Origin: Dialister sp. UBA6422
GTDB taxonomy: Bacteria > Bacillota > Negativicutes > Veillonellales > Dialisteraceae
Direction: 5' to 3'
Assembly (NCBI GenBank): GCA_002439665.1
Contig: DJPC01000083.1
Location: 11,257 to 18,838, forward strand
DNA length: 7,582 bases
Both the position numbers and the translations under genes were made by a program. The notes beneath the pieces are model-generated. The model was not told the DNA's origin. It saw only the letters and a list, made by a program, of their open reading frames with translations, and searched no databases. Positions 1-6,166 of the stretch are shown here, one piece after another. Numbering within the stretch: position 1 is the first letter of the stretch; each line of letters starts with the position of its first letter.

Positions 1-510
1 CTTGGAGTTTCCGGCTATTTAGGAAGTACCATCGAAATCGAAGCCAAGGCCTTTTTGGCAGAAGAAAAAGGGAAGGGAACGATTCATTTTAATGAAACGG
101 CAGGTTCTATGGCCAAAGATTCTGTGGTGACCGCTGCTTCTGTGGTGCGAAGCCTTACGGGGAAACGACTTTCTGATTATGACCTTCATATCAATATCAT
201 AGGAGGCGGCAATATAGATGGCCCTTCTGCGGGCTGCGCAATCACCTGCGCTATTTTATCTGCCATAGAACAGATTCCTTTGCGGCAAGATTATGCCGTT
301 ACTGGTGAGATTTCTCTCTTTGGAGATGTAAAACCCGTAGGGGGTATCCAAGAAAAAGCCTTTGGTGCCCAGCAGGCGGGGATGAAAGGTATTATTCTTC
401 CCAAAGAAAATCAAAGCGACCTGGGGGTATCTGACATGGCACTTACCGTAAAAGCTGTAGAAAATATAGGGGAAGTGCTTGCCTTCATGAGAAGTGAAAA
501 ATCTTGTTAA
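1..510 (+). CDS. Lon-family ATP-dependent protease, C-terminal proteolytic domain (5' partial)
   Basis: The reading frame is open from the first base of the window and ends at TAA 508-510, giving 169 residues that cover the Lon S16 peptidase domain only. The ATPase part lies outside the window. The catalytic serine is in the motif DGPSAG (Ser76 of this fragment). The catalytic lysine is in GGIQEK (Lys119). The Ser-Lys spacing of 43 residues is the same as in E. coli Lon (S679/K722). Lon proteases degrade misfolded and regulatory proteins in the cytoplasm using ATP. The wording around the active site (GGGNIDGPSAG, TGEISLFGDVKPVGGIQEK) looks closer to the LonB/LonC group of Firmicutes than to LonA, but without the N-terminus I cannot choose a symbol. 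A TTG at 55 is an internal codon, not a start. No terminator follows, so read-through into the next gene is possible. Confidence 0.93.
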   Translation, partial: LGVSGYLGSTIEIEAKAFLAEEKGKGTIHFNETAGSMAKDSVVTAASVVRSLTGKRLSDYDLHINIIGGGNIDGPSAGCAITCAILSAIEQIPLRQDYAVTGEISLFGDVKPVGGIQEKAFGAQQAGMKGIILPKENQSDLGVSDMALTVKAVENIGEVLAFMRSEKSC

Positions 511-598
511 ACTAAAGAAATAAGGAATAGATGGGGTTTTAGCAGTAGGCATCATCTTGATATATAGCATAGTGGAGTAAAAATTAGGGGAGAATTCT

Positions 599-1501
599 AT
601 GAGTTTACCAACTTATGATCAATTCCAGAAACCTATTTTGCGGTTTTTAGGGACAGTGACGCAAGCCAATGTGAAAGAAATTCGTGAAGCAATGAAAAAT
701 GAATTTCATTTGACTACAGAAGAAGTAAAAGAATTGCTTGCAAGTCAACGGGTGCCGATTTTTGCTAATAGAGTCGGGTGGGCGTGTACGTATCTTTATA
801 AAGCGGAGTTGATTGCTCGAATAGCTCGTGGGATATACGCTATTACCCCAATAGGGAAAAAGGTATTACAAGAGAATCCGCCTACTATTGATAAAAATTA
901 TTTGTCGCAATTTGCTGGCTTTCAAAGTTTTATAAATCGTAAGGAAATTGATTCTATATCAACCAATGAAACTGCTAAAACACCAGATGATATTTTTGAA
1001 AACTCCTATGAAAATATCAACAAAAAACTAGAAAGTGATTTATTGGATGAAGTCATGCATTTATCTGATACGGCTTTTGAGCAAATGGTACTTGATTTGA
1101 TGGTTAAAATGGGATATGGACAATTTAAAGATTCATCAAGAACTACACCAAAATCTCACGATGGTGGTATAGATGGAATTATTATGGAAGATAAACTTGG
1201 CTTTAATTTGATATACGTGCAAGCAAAGCATTGGGGGCGTAATCATGTAGTAGGATATCAAGAATTAACTGCTTTTGGTGGTGCCATTGCTGGGAAAAAT
1301 GGACATGGTTTATTTGTTACCACATCTAACTTTTCTATGCCTGCAAAAGAATATGCTAAGAAACAACATATTATATTGATTGATGGAGAAAAACTCTCAC
1401 AATATATGAATGAATATAATTTTGGCTGTAGAGTCCGCAAATCTTTTCAGTTGAAAGAAATAGATGGGGATGTATTTGACGAATATAAAGAAAACGACTA
1501 G
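599..1501 (+). CDS. mrr: Mrr-type (type IV) restriction endonuclease
   Basis: The 300-residue protein matches the length and architecture of E. coli Mrr (about 304 residues). An N-terminal winged-helix DNA-binding domain (residues ~1-95, opening MSLPTYDQF, with NRVGWACTYL and ITPIGKKVL) is joined by a variable linker (~95-145) to a PD-(D/E)XK nuclease domain (~150-285). Visible catalytic elements are Glu161 (FEQMVLDLM), Asp192 in DGGIDG, and Gln208-Ala-Lys210 in YVQAKHW, which is the QxK variant typical of Mrr. Mrr proteins cleave DNA carrying foreign methylated adenine or cytosine and act without a partner methylase; none is encoded nearby. An AGGGGAG ribosome binding site at about 587-593 sits 5-6 bases before the ATG. 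Base composition is clearly lower in GC than neighbouring genes (hand-counted lines of 28% and 38%, against 45% in an ileS line), which suggests horizontal acquisition. All key residues are intact, so the gene is probably functional. Confidence 0.93.
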   Translation: MSLPTYDQFQKPILRFLGTVTQANVKEIREAMKNEFHLTTEEVKELLASQRVPIFANRVGWACTYLYKAELIARIARGIYAITPIGKKVLQENPPTIDKNYLSQFAGFQSFINRKEIDSISTNETAKTPDDIFENSYENINKKLESDLLDEVMHLSDTAFEQMVLDLMVKMGYGQFKDSSRTTPKSHDGGIDGIIMEDKLGFNLIYVQAKHWGRNHVVGYQELTAFGGAIAGKNGHGLFVTTSNFSMPAKEYAKKQHIILIDGEKLSQYMNEYNFGCRVRKSFQLKEIDGDVFDEYKEND

Positions 1502-1594
1502 GCCAAGAGATAGAATGTAAAATGTTTCATATGATATATATTTCTTAGTAAACTTGGTCCTCTAACCTGTATTCAATAGTTACCCAAAAACTCC

Positions 1595-1623
1595 TTGACT
1601 TCCTTCTCTAATATATATATAAT
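1595..1623 (+). promoter_or_regulatory. Sigma-A promoter upstream of ileS
   Basis: A -35 box TTGACT (1595-1600) is followed by a 17-base spacer and a perfect -10 box TATAAT (1618-1623). The expected transcription start is near base 1630. The spacer is AT-rich (TA repeats). This is the best promoter in the window and the natural driver of the T-box-ileS unit. Its -10 box overlaps the 5' strand of the apparent T-box basal stem (1621-1630), an inconsistency discussed in the findings. Confidence 0.75.
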
Positions 1624-1653
1624 GGAAAGCGTTATACAAGCGTAGATGAAGAC

Positions 1654-1667
1654 GTTTCACGTGAAAC
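1654..1667. promoter_or_regulatory. parS-like palindrome core in the T-box Stem I
   Basis: The perfect 14-base palindrome GTTTCACGTGAAAC is the core of the bacterial ParB-binding parS consensus TGTTTCACGTGAAACA. The outermost pair here is C..T instead of T..A, so 14 of 16 positions match. In RNA it would form a 5-bp hairpin with an ACGU loop at the tip of Stem I. Whether it is a ParB site, an RNA structural tip, or both cannot be decided from sequence alone. Confidence 0.55.
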
Positions 1668-1817
1668 TAATTTCCAGAGAGCTTTCCATTGGTGGAAGGA
1701 AGGCAATGAGCATGTGAATGGATCACTTCGGAGCTTCAAGGAAGAAAAGCCTTGACGGGACATCGTTAACTGTGCCGAGTGGCCGAAAGGTCATTAGGGT
1801 GGTACCACGGGAATATT

Positions 1818-1847
1818 TCTCGCCCCTTGTCGGGCGGGATTTTTTTA
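1818..1847 (+). terminator. T-box-controlled intrinsic terminator
   Basis: An 8-bp stem TCTCGCCC (1818-1825) pairs with GGGCGGGA (1832-1839) with one U-G wobble and a 6-base loop. A T run (1840-1847) follows directly. The left arm is also needed by the antiterminator, which is the expected T-box switch geometry. Confidence 0.9.
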
Positions 1848-1858
1848 TTTTATGAAAT

Positions 1859-1927
1859 TTGTTGTTGGTTGTTAGTTGCTGGTTGTTTGGGTATTTCCGA
1901 TAACCAGCAACTAACAACCGACAACAA
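1859..1927. repeat. Large hairpin repeat in the ileS leader
   Basis: Two 26-base arms (1859-1884 and 1902-1927) are reverse complements with one mismatch and are separated by 17 bases. The arms contain TGGTTGTTAGTT, which recurs elsewhere in the window (6093-6104 on plus, 7566-7577 on minus). The element sits after the T-box terminator and before the ileS ribosome binding site, so it would be in every full-length ileS mRNA as a very stable stem-loop. It has no T tract on either side and so does not look like a terminator. It may be a miniature dispersed repeat; no gene is visible inside it. Confidence 0.85.
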
Positions 1928-1989
1928 TACCGCAATGTTTATTTTAAGTAGGTATTTCCATAGAGACACATTTCACTAGGAGGAACAAC

Positions 1990-4845
1990 ATGGATTACAG
2001 CAAAACTTTGCACTTGCCGCAGACTGATTTTCCGATGCGCGGCAATCTGCCGAAGAAAGAACCGGGATTTGTGGAATTCTGGCAGCAGAATCATTTGTAT
2101 GAAAAGAGAATTGAAAAGAGAAAGAAAGACGGAGCTCCTACTTTCGTACTTCACGATGGCCCGCCTTATGCGAATGGCAAGATTCATATCGGCCATGCAC
2201 TGAATAAAACTCTGAAGGATATCATTGTTAGATATCGCCATATGGCCGGCAATGAATCCATTTATGTACCAGGCTGGGATACCCATGGACTTCCTATCGA
2301 ATATGCGGTTCTGAAGGATTCTGGGGAAGACCGTGCCAACATGACTCCACTGGAACTTAGAAGAAAATGTTTGGCTTATGCTAAAAAATGGATCGAAATC
2401 CAGAAAGCTGATTTCATCCGTATGGGCGTAGTGGGTGATTTTGAACATCGCTATGTTACCTTTGACCCTCATCTGGAAGCCAAGGAACTGGAAGTTTTCG
2501 GTGAAATGGCCAACAAGGGCTATATTTACAAAGGTAAAAAAGCCGTATACTGGTGCCCTCATTGCGAAACGGCACTGGCTGAAGCAGAAATTGAATATAA
2601 AGATAGAAAATCCCCATCTATTTATGTTAAATATCCAATGATTGATGTACATGGCCTGGAACCGGAAGGTGTGGACAAGAGCAAAGTCTTTGCTGTTATT
2701 TGGACCACTACCCCATGGACCATCCCTGCTTCTTGCTACATCAGTGTAAACCCGAAATTTACTTATGTTTGGGTACATAATAAAGCTGCTGATGAATACT
2801 ATCTGATGAATAAGGAACTGGCTCCGGCAGCTCTTGCGGATTGCAAAGTAGAAGATTATGAATTCGTAGGCCGTGAAATGCTGGGCAGTGAATTTGATCT
2901 CGCTACTTTCCAACATCCACTGAATGATGTATACCACAGAACCATTTATGTACTGGAAGGCAACCATGTTACATTGGATGCTGGTACTGGCTGCGTTCAT
3001 ACCGCTCCTGGTCACGGCGTGGATGACTTTGAAGTGTACAAAACCTATGAAAATGCTGGCAAACTGCACCAGCCTATCGTTTGCCCCGTTGACGAAAAGG
3101 GCCGCATGACCGCTGAAGCTGGTGAATTCCTGCAGGGTAAGACCATTTGGGAAGCCGAAGGCCCGGTCATTTCCGCTCTGGCTCATGAAGGTCATCTGCT
3201 TGGTAAGAAATCCATTCACCATCAGTACGCTCATTGCTGGCGCTGCAAAGAACCAGTCATCTATAGAGCTACCGACCAGTGGTTTGCATCCATCAATGAT
3301 TTCCGCGATAAAGCTTTGAAAGCTGTCGATGATACTCGTTTCATTCCGTCTTGGGGTCATGACCGTCTGTACAATATGATTCGTGACCGTCAGGATTGGT
3401 GTATTTCTCGTCAGCGTTCCTGGGGCGTGCCGATTCCTGCTTTCTACTGCGATGACTGCGGCAAATGGATTATCACTCCAGAAACCATGAAGAAAGTGGA
3501 AGATATTGTAGAAAAAGAAGGCACCGATGCTTGGTGGACCCATAGCGCAGAAGAACTTTTGCCGGAAGGATTCAAGTGCCCACATTGCGGTGGCACCCAT
3601 TTCCACAAAGAAAAAGATATCATGGACGTATGGTTCGACTCTGGTTCTACCTGGAACGGCGTTTTGAAACAGCCACAGGAAGAATCTTGGAAAGATATGT
3701 CTTATCCATGCGACCTTTATCTGGAAGGCTCTGACCAGCACCGCGGCTGGTTCCATTCTTCCCTTTTGACCTCTGTAGCAGTCAATGGTCATGCACCGTA
3801 CAAGGCTGTTTTGACCCATGGCTTTACCATGGACGGGGAAGGCAGAAAGATGTCCAAGTCCGTAGGCAACGTAGTAGCTCCTCAGGATGTGATCAATAAA
3901 TACGGCGCTGACGTGATGCGTCTTTGGATTTCTTCTGTAGACTATCAGGGCGATGTTCGTCTTTCTGATAAGATCATCAAATCCATGAGTGATGTATACA
4001 GAAAGATCAGAAATACCTTCCGTTATCTCTTAGGCAATCTCTCTGATTTCGATCCGAAGACAGATTCTGTAGCTTATGCAGATATGGAAGAATTGGATAA
4101 ATGGGCACTGCTCCGTATGGAACAGGTGAAGGAAACTGTCCTTAAAGCCTATGAAGATTATGAATTCCATGTGATGTACCATGCAGTTCATAATTTCTGC
4201 ACCGTAGATCTTTCCGCTATTTACCTGGATATCATTAAAGACCGTCTGTACACAGAAAAAGCAGATTCCAAACTGAGAAGAAGTGCACAGACTGCTATGT
4301 ACGAAATTTTGACTACCCTGGTTCGTCTGGTAGCACCAGTTCTCTGCTTCACCTCTGAAGAAGTTTGGCAGGCACTTCCTAATAAGGAAGAAAGAGAATG
4401 GTCCGTTCATATGGCAGATATGCCGAAGGTCAATAAAGCTTATCTGGACCAGGCACTGGATGAAAAATGGAAAAAACGTCTGACTATCCGTACCGTAGCT
4501 ATGAAAGCTTTGGAAGAAGCACGCCAGGCAAAGACCATTGGTCATCCGCTGGACGCAGAAGTGACTGTATATGCTGATGGTGAAGCCTATGAAACCGTGA
4601 AAGCTATGGAAAAAGAACTGGCAGATTTCCTGCTTGTTTCCCAGGCTCATGTAGTAGAAGGCACTGCTGCCGCACCAGAAAATGCAGCAACCAATGAAGA
4701 AGGTACTGTCAAAGCCAGTGTAGCTGTTTGCACCCTTGAAAAATGCGAACGCTGCTGGAAACGCTCTGCTGATGTAAACTCCGATCCGAAACATCCACAT
4801 GTTTGTGCACGCTGCGCTCACGTATTGGAAGAAGAAGGAGAATAA
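1990..4845 (+). CDS. ileS: Isoleucyl-tRNA synthetase (IleRS)
   Basis: This cytoplasmic class I synthetase charges tRNA-Ile with isoleucine. Its 951 residues are close to the usual bacterial length (E. coli 938). The ATP-binding HIGH signature is at residues 66-69 (HDGPPYANGKIHIGHAL) and KMSKS is at 620-624. The CP1 editing domain, which hydrolyses mischarged Val-tRNA-Ile, shows WTTTPWT (238-244) and GHGVDD (341-346). The conserved DVWFDSG is at 546-552. A C-terminal zinc knuckle uses Cys919, Cys922, Cys939 and Cys942. These features match the standard bacterial type (IleS1) rather than the mupirocin-resistant eukaryote-like IleS2. A perfect AGGAGG (1978-1983) lies 6 bases before the ATG. Expression is predicted to be controlled by the T-box at 1621-1847, and a terminator follows at 4888-4940. 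The frame is intact with no missing motif. Confidence 0.99.
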   Translation: MDYSKTLHLPQTDFPMRGNLPKKEPGFVEFWQQNHLYEKRIEKRKKDGAPTFVLHDGPPYANGKIHIGHALNKTLKDIIVRYRHMAGNESIYVPGWDTHGLPIEYAVLKDSGEDRANMTPLELRRKCLAYAKKWIEIQKADFIRMGVVGDFEHRYVTFDPHLEAKELEVFGEMANKGYIYKGKKAVYWCPHCETALAEAEIEYKDRKSPSIYVKYPMIDVHGLEPEGVDKSKVFAVIWTTTPWTIPASCYISVNPKFTYVWVHNKAADEYYLMNKELAPAALADCKVEDYEFVGREMLGSEFDLATFQHPLNDVYHRTIYVLEGNHVTLDAGTGCVHTAPGHGVDDFEVYKTYENAGKLHQPIVCPVDEKGRMTAEAGEFLQGKTIWEAEGPVISALAHEGHLLGKKSIHHQYAHCWRCKEPVIYRATDQWFASINDFRDKALKAVDDTRFIPSWGHDRLYNMIRDRQDWCISRQRSWGVPIPAFYCDDCGKWIITPETMKKVEDIVEKEGTDAWWTHSAEELLPEGFKCPHCGGTHFHKEKDIMDVWFDSGSTWNGVLKQPQEESWKDMSYPCDLYLEGSDQHRGWFHSSLLTSVAVNGHAPYKAVLTHGFTMDGEGRKMSKSVGNVVAPQDVINKYGADVMRLWISSVDYQGDVRLSDKIIKSMSDVYRKIRNTFRYLLGNLSDFDPKTDSVAYADMEELDKWALLRMEQVKETVLKAYEDYEFHVMYHAVHNFCTVDLSAIYLDIIKDRLYTEKADSKLRRSAQTAMYEILTTLVRLVAPVLCFTSEEVWQALPNKEEREWSVHMADMPKVNKAYLDQALDEKWKKRLTIRTVAMKALEEARQAKTIGHPLDAEVTVYADGEAYETVKAMEKELADFLLVSQAHVVEGTAAAPENAATNEEGTVKASVAVCTLEKCERCWKRSADVNSDPKHPHVCARCAHVLEEEGE

Positions 4846-4848
4846 TGG

Positions 4849-4871
4849 GTGACTAGTGACTTGTCACTAGG
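4849..4871. repeat. Short inverted repeat after ileS
   Basis: CTAGTGAC (4853-4860) and GTCACTAG (4863-4870) are perfect reverse complements separated by two bases, a few bases after the ileS stop codon. The wider unit starting GTGACTAGTGA is echoed at 4955-4976 (15 of 22 positions), on the other side of the terminator. No T run follows, so it is not itself a convincing terminator. Confidence 0.6.
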
Positions 4872-4887
4872 AAGTCATTAGGAAATC

Positions 4888-4940
4888 AAAAACCGGCTAG
4901 AAATATGTTTCACGTGAAACATTGTTTCCAGCCGGTTTTT
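4888..4940 (+). terminator. ileS intrinsic terminator with parS palindrome as its tip
   Basis: A perfect 11-bp stem AAAAACCGGCT (4888-4898) pairs with AGCCGGTTTTT (4930-4940), and the right arm ends in a run of five T. Inside, GAAA (4900-4903) pairs with TTTC (4925-4928). The tip is the 18-base palindrome 4905-4922, which folds into a further 7-bp stem with an ACGU loop. The result is an unusually long composite hairpin. The flanking A and T runs could allow some function in both directions, although the only gene ending here is ileS. Confidence 0.88.
4906..4921. promoter_or_regulatory. parS site (predicted ParB/Spo0J binding site)
   Basis: TGTTTCACGTGAAACA matches all 16 positions of the widely conserved bacterial parS consensus (B. 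subtilis form TGTTNCACGTGAAACA). ParB loads on such sites as a CTP-dependent clamp and spreads to neighbouring DNA for origin segregation. The sequence match is exact. Binding in this organism is inferred, and the position within a terminator hairpin leaves open an RNA-structural explanation. Confidence 0.7.
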
Positions 4941-4954
4941 GCGTTATGATGTGA

Positions 4955-4976
4955 GTGACTGGTGATCAATCACTTC
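4955..4976. repeat. Degenerate copy of the post-ileS repeat
   Basis: This stretch beginning GTGACTGGTGA matches the unit at 4849-4870 at 15 of 22 positions and retains a weak dyad (GTGA/TCAC). The two copies flank the ileS terminator. It lies in the leader of the dipeptidase gene, and no function is evident. Confidence 0.4.
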
Positions 4977-5003
4977 ATTTCAAAGTAAAGAAGGTAAACC
5001 ATT

Positions 5004-5951
5004 ATGAAATACATTGACTTACATTGTGATACCATGACGGAGCTGGCACTCCATCCAGAAAGAGGAAATCTAGCAAAAAATAATTGCGAAATAGATATTT
5101 CCAAACTGCAAAAAGGAGAATGTTTCATCCAAGATTTTGCTATCTGGTATGACCAGAAGAATGAAGAAAAGCCTTGGGAATATTACAAGAAAATTTTAGC
5201 AGTCTATAAGCGGGAAATAGCAGCCAATAAGGATACCATCCGTCCCATTTTAAAAGCCAGTGATATTACTGCTTGCGAAAAAGAAGGAAAAATCGGCGCT
5301 ATGCTCTCTATCGAGGGAGGAGAAGTCATCGGTGGCAGTTTGGATAAGCTGCAAGAAGTGTATCATGATGGCGTTCGTCTGATGACTCTCACCTGGAACT
5401 ATGCCAATGAATTGGCTTTCCCTAATGGGCAGGAAGGGGAAGGTAAAGGGATTACACCTGCTGGCTGGGAAGTGATCGAAGCCATGAATCGCATGGGAAT
5501 GATTGTGGATACCAGCCACTTGAATGATACAGGCACGGAAGAAATCTTAAGAAGCCATGCCTTGCCACCTGTGGCATCCCATTCAGATGCCCGGGCTGTT
5601 ACACCACACCAGAGAAATTTGAGCGATCCCTTAATTCGTCTTTTTGCTGAAAAAGGAGGTCTCATTGGACTGAATTTTTCCAATCACTTTACGGGAGATA
5701 CAGAAATCACCAAGGTGGAAAATGTAGTTCGCCATGCCCAGCATATCCGTGATATAGGCGGTGATGATGTATTGGCTATTGGCACTGATTTTGATGGTAT
5801 CCAACCTACACTGGAAATCGAAGATGCTTCCCAAATGGATAAATTGGCCTTAGGATTGTCCCAGGGAGGATTTACTGATGATCAGATTGAAAAGATATTC
5901 TACCTGAATGCCAAGTGGTATTTGAAAGAACAGTTGGGAATGAAAAATTAA
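5004..5951 (+). CDS. Membrane-dipeptidase family (M19) zinc dipeptidase
   Basis: This 315-residue protein belongs to peptidase family M19 (renal dipeptidase/PepD-like), zinc enzymes that hydrolyse dipeptides, often of broad specificity and including some with D-residues. The metal and active-site residues are all present: His7-x-Asp9 in DLHCDT, the bridging Glu104 in SIEGGE, His172 in DTSHLND, His193 in ASHSDARAV, and Asp262 in GTDFDG. The HQRNLSD segment (202-208) carries the conserved arginine. There is no signal peptide or membrane segment, so it should be cytoplasmic, unlike the GPI-anchored mammalian enzyme. AAGGT at 4991-4995 serves as the ribosome binding site, 8 bases before ATG. A weak promoter may lie at TTGTTT (4923-4928) and TATGAT (4945-4950, 16-base spacer), inside and just after the ileS terminator. 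Otherwise the gene depends on read-through. It converges on the antiporter gene. Substrate cannot be told from sequence. Confidence 0.95.
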   Translation: MKYIDLHCDTMTELALHPERGNLAKNNCEIDISKLQKGECFIQDFAIWYDQKNEEKPWEYYKKILAVYKREIAANKDTIRPILKASDITACEKEGKIGAMLSIEGGEVIGGSLDKLQEVYHDGVRLMTLTWNYANELAFPNGQEGEGKGITPAGWEVIEAMNRMGMIVDTSHLNDTGTEEILRSHALPPVASHSDARAVTPHQRNLSDPLIRLFAEKGGLIGLNFSNHFTGDTEITKVENVVRHAQHIRDIGGDDVLAIGTDFDGIQPTLEIEDASQMDKLALGLSQGGFTDDQIEKIFYLNAKWYLKEQLGMKN

Positions 5952-5996
5952 AAAAGATAGATAGTGCTTTGGCTCATCACCAAAATGCCATCTATC
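5950..5996 (-). terminator. Intrinsic terminator for the minus-strand antiporter gene
   Basis: A 17-bp stem with two mismatches and two wobbles forms between 5956-5972 and 5980-5996 with a 7-base loop. Read on the minus strand it is followed by six T (complement of the A run 5950-5955), so it is oriented to stop transcription from the antiporter gene. Its T run overlaps the last base of the dipeptidase stop codon. Confidence 0.65.
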
Positions 5997-6004
5997 ATTA
6001 AGAG

Positions 6005-6053
6005 AAAAGGAGCTGTGACAAAATGTGAAGGCATTTTGTCACAGCTCCTTTTT
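6005..6053. terminator. Strong bidirectional terminator between convergent genes
   Basis: A perfect 21-bp stem (6005-6025 with 6032-6052) closes a 6-base loop (TGAAGG). The GC-rich part includes GGAGCTGTGAC. The right arm ends in five T and the left arm begins with four A, so it can work on both strands. It terminates the dipeptidase transcript and backs up the antiporter terminator. Confidence 0.9.
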
Positions 6054-6166
6054 GCTTTCCAAAATATATTTGAGCTTCTAGTTGAGGGTTACTGGTTGTT
6101 AGTTTCAAAGAGTTACCATATCCTATGTCTACTCACTAGTTACCGTTTACTTTTGTGTGATACCGT
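6054..6166. repeat. Spacer with a degraded copy of the dispersed repeat
   Basis: This gene-free stretch contains TGGTTGTTAGTT at 6093-6104, shared with the hairpin arms at 1866-1877 and (minus strand) with 7566-7577. It also has a 10-base direct repeat TACCGTTTAC at 6141-6150 and 6161-6170, the second copy running into the antiporter stop codon. No second arm or full hairpin is present, so it looks like a decayed or partial copy. No coding sequence is supported. Confidence 0.55.

Larger units (their letters stand above)
1621..1847 (+). promoter_or_regulatory. T-box riboswitch leader of ileS (predicted tRNA-Ile sensor)
   Basis: The hallmark T-box sequence AGGGTGGTACCACGG lies at 1796-1810. 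Its UGGU (1800-1803) would pair with an ACCA tRNA acceptor end, which suits tRNA-Ile with discriminator A. Upstream is an apparent Stem I: a perfect 10-bp helix (1621-1630 with 1681-1690), an apical palindrome at 1654-1667, and the common CAGAGAGC segment at 1675-1682. An ATT isoleucine codon at 1670-1672 is the likely specifier, just 5' of that segment. Further hairpins follow at 1736-1755 (TCAAGG/CCTTGA) and 1780-1793 (TGGCC-GAAA-GGTCA). The antiterminator can form from 1796-1799 and 1808-1813 with 1817-1827, which excludes the terminator at 1818-1839. Uncharged tRNA-Ile should stabilise the antiterminator and let ileS be transcribed. Stem I looks short (about 70 nt), with no obvious room for the usual distal platform. 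The element class is certain; the specifier codon is inferred partly from the downstream gene. Confidence 0.93.

Noticed and set aside
55..510. A complete small gene starting at TTG 55.
   Set aside because: The frame continues upstream to the window edge with conserved Lon sequence, so TTG is an internal leucine codon.
1523..1538. A third parS-like sequence, TGTTTCATATGATATA.
   Set aside because: Only 12 of 16 positions match and the essential central CG is TA, so it is most likely chance in AT-rich DNA.
1501..1559. A terminator for mrr from GGCCAAG (1501-1507) with CTTGGTC (1553-1559).
   Set aside because: The 45-base loop and lack of a T run make it a poor terminator.
1779..1979. A 66-codon plus-strand frame in the ileS leader.
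   Set aside because: It is made of the T-box, terminator and hairpin repeat; the coding potential is a by-product of the repeat.
1939..3819. A 626-codon open frame on the minus strand across the ileS leader and gene.
   Set aside because: It is the antisense shadow of a well-supported ileS, has no recognisable domain or ribosome binding site, and reads as biased, cysteine- and phenylalanine-rich sequence.
4030..4821. A 263-codon minus-strand open frame inside ileS.
   Set aside because: It lies wholly opposite the conserved C-terminal half of IleRS, with no independent evidence.
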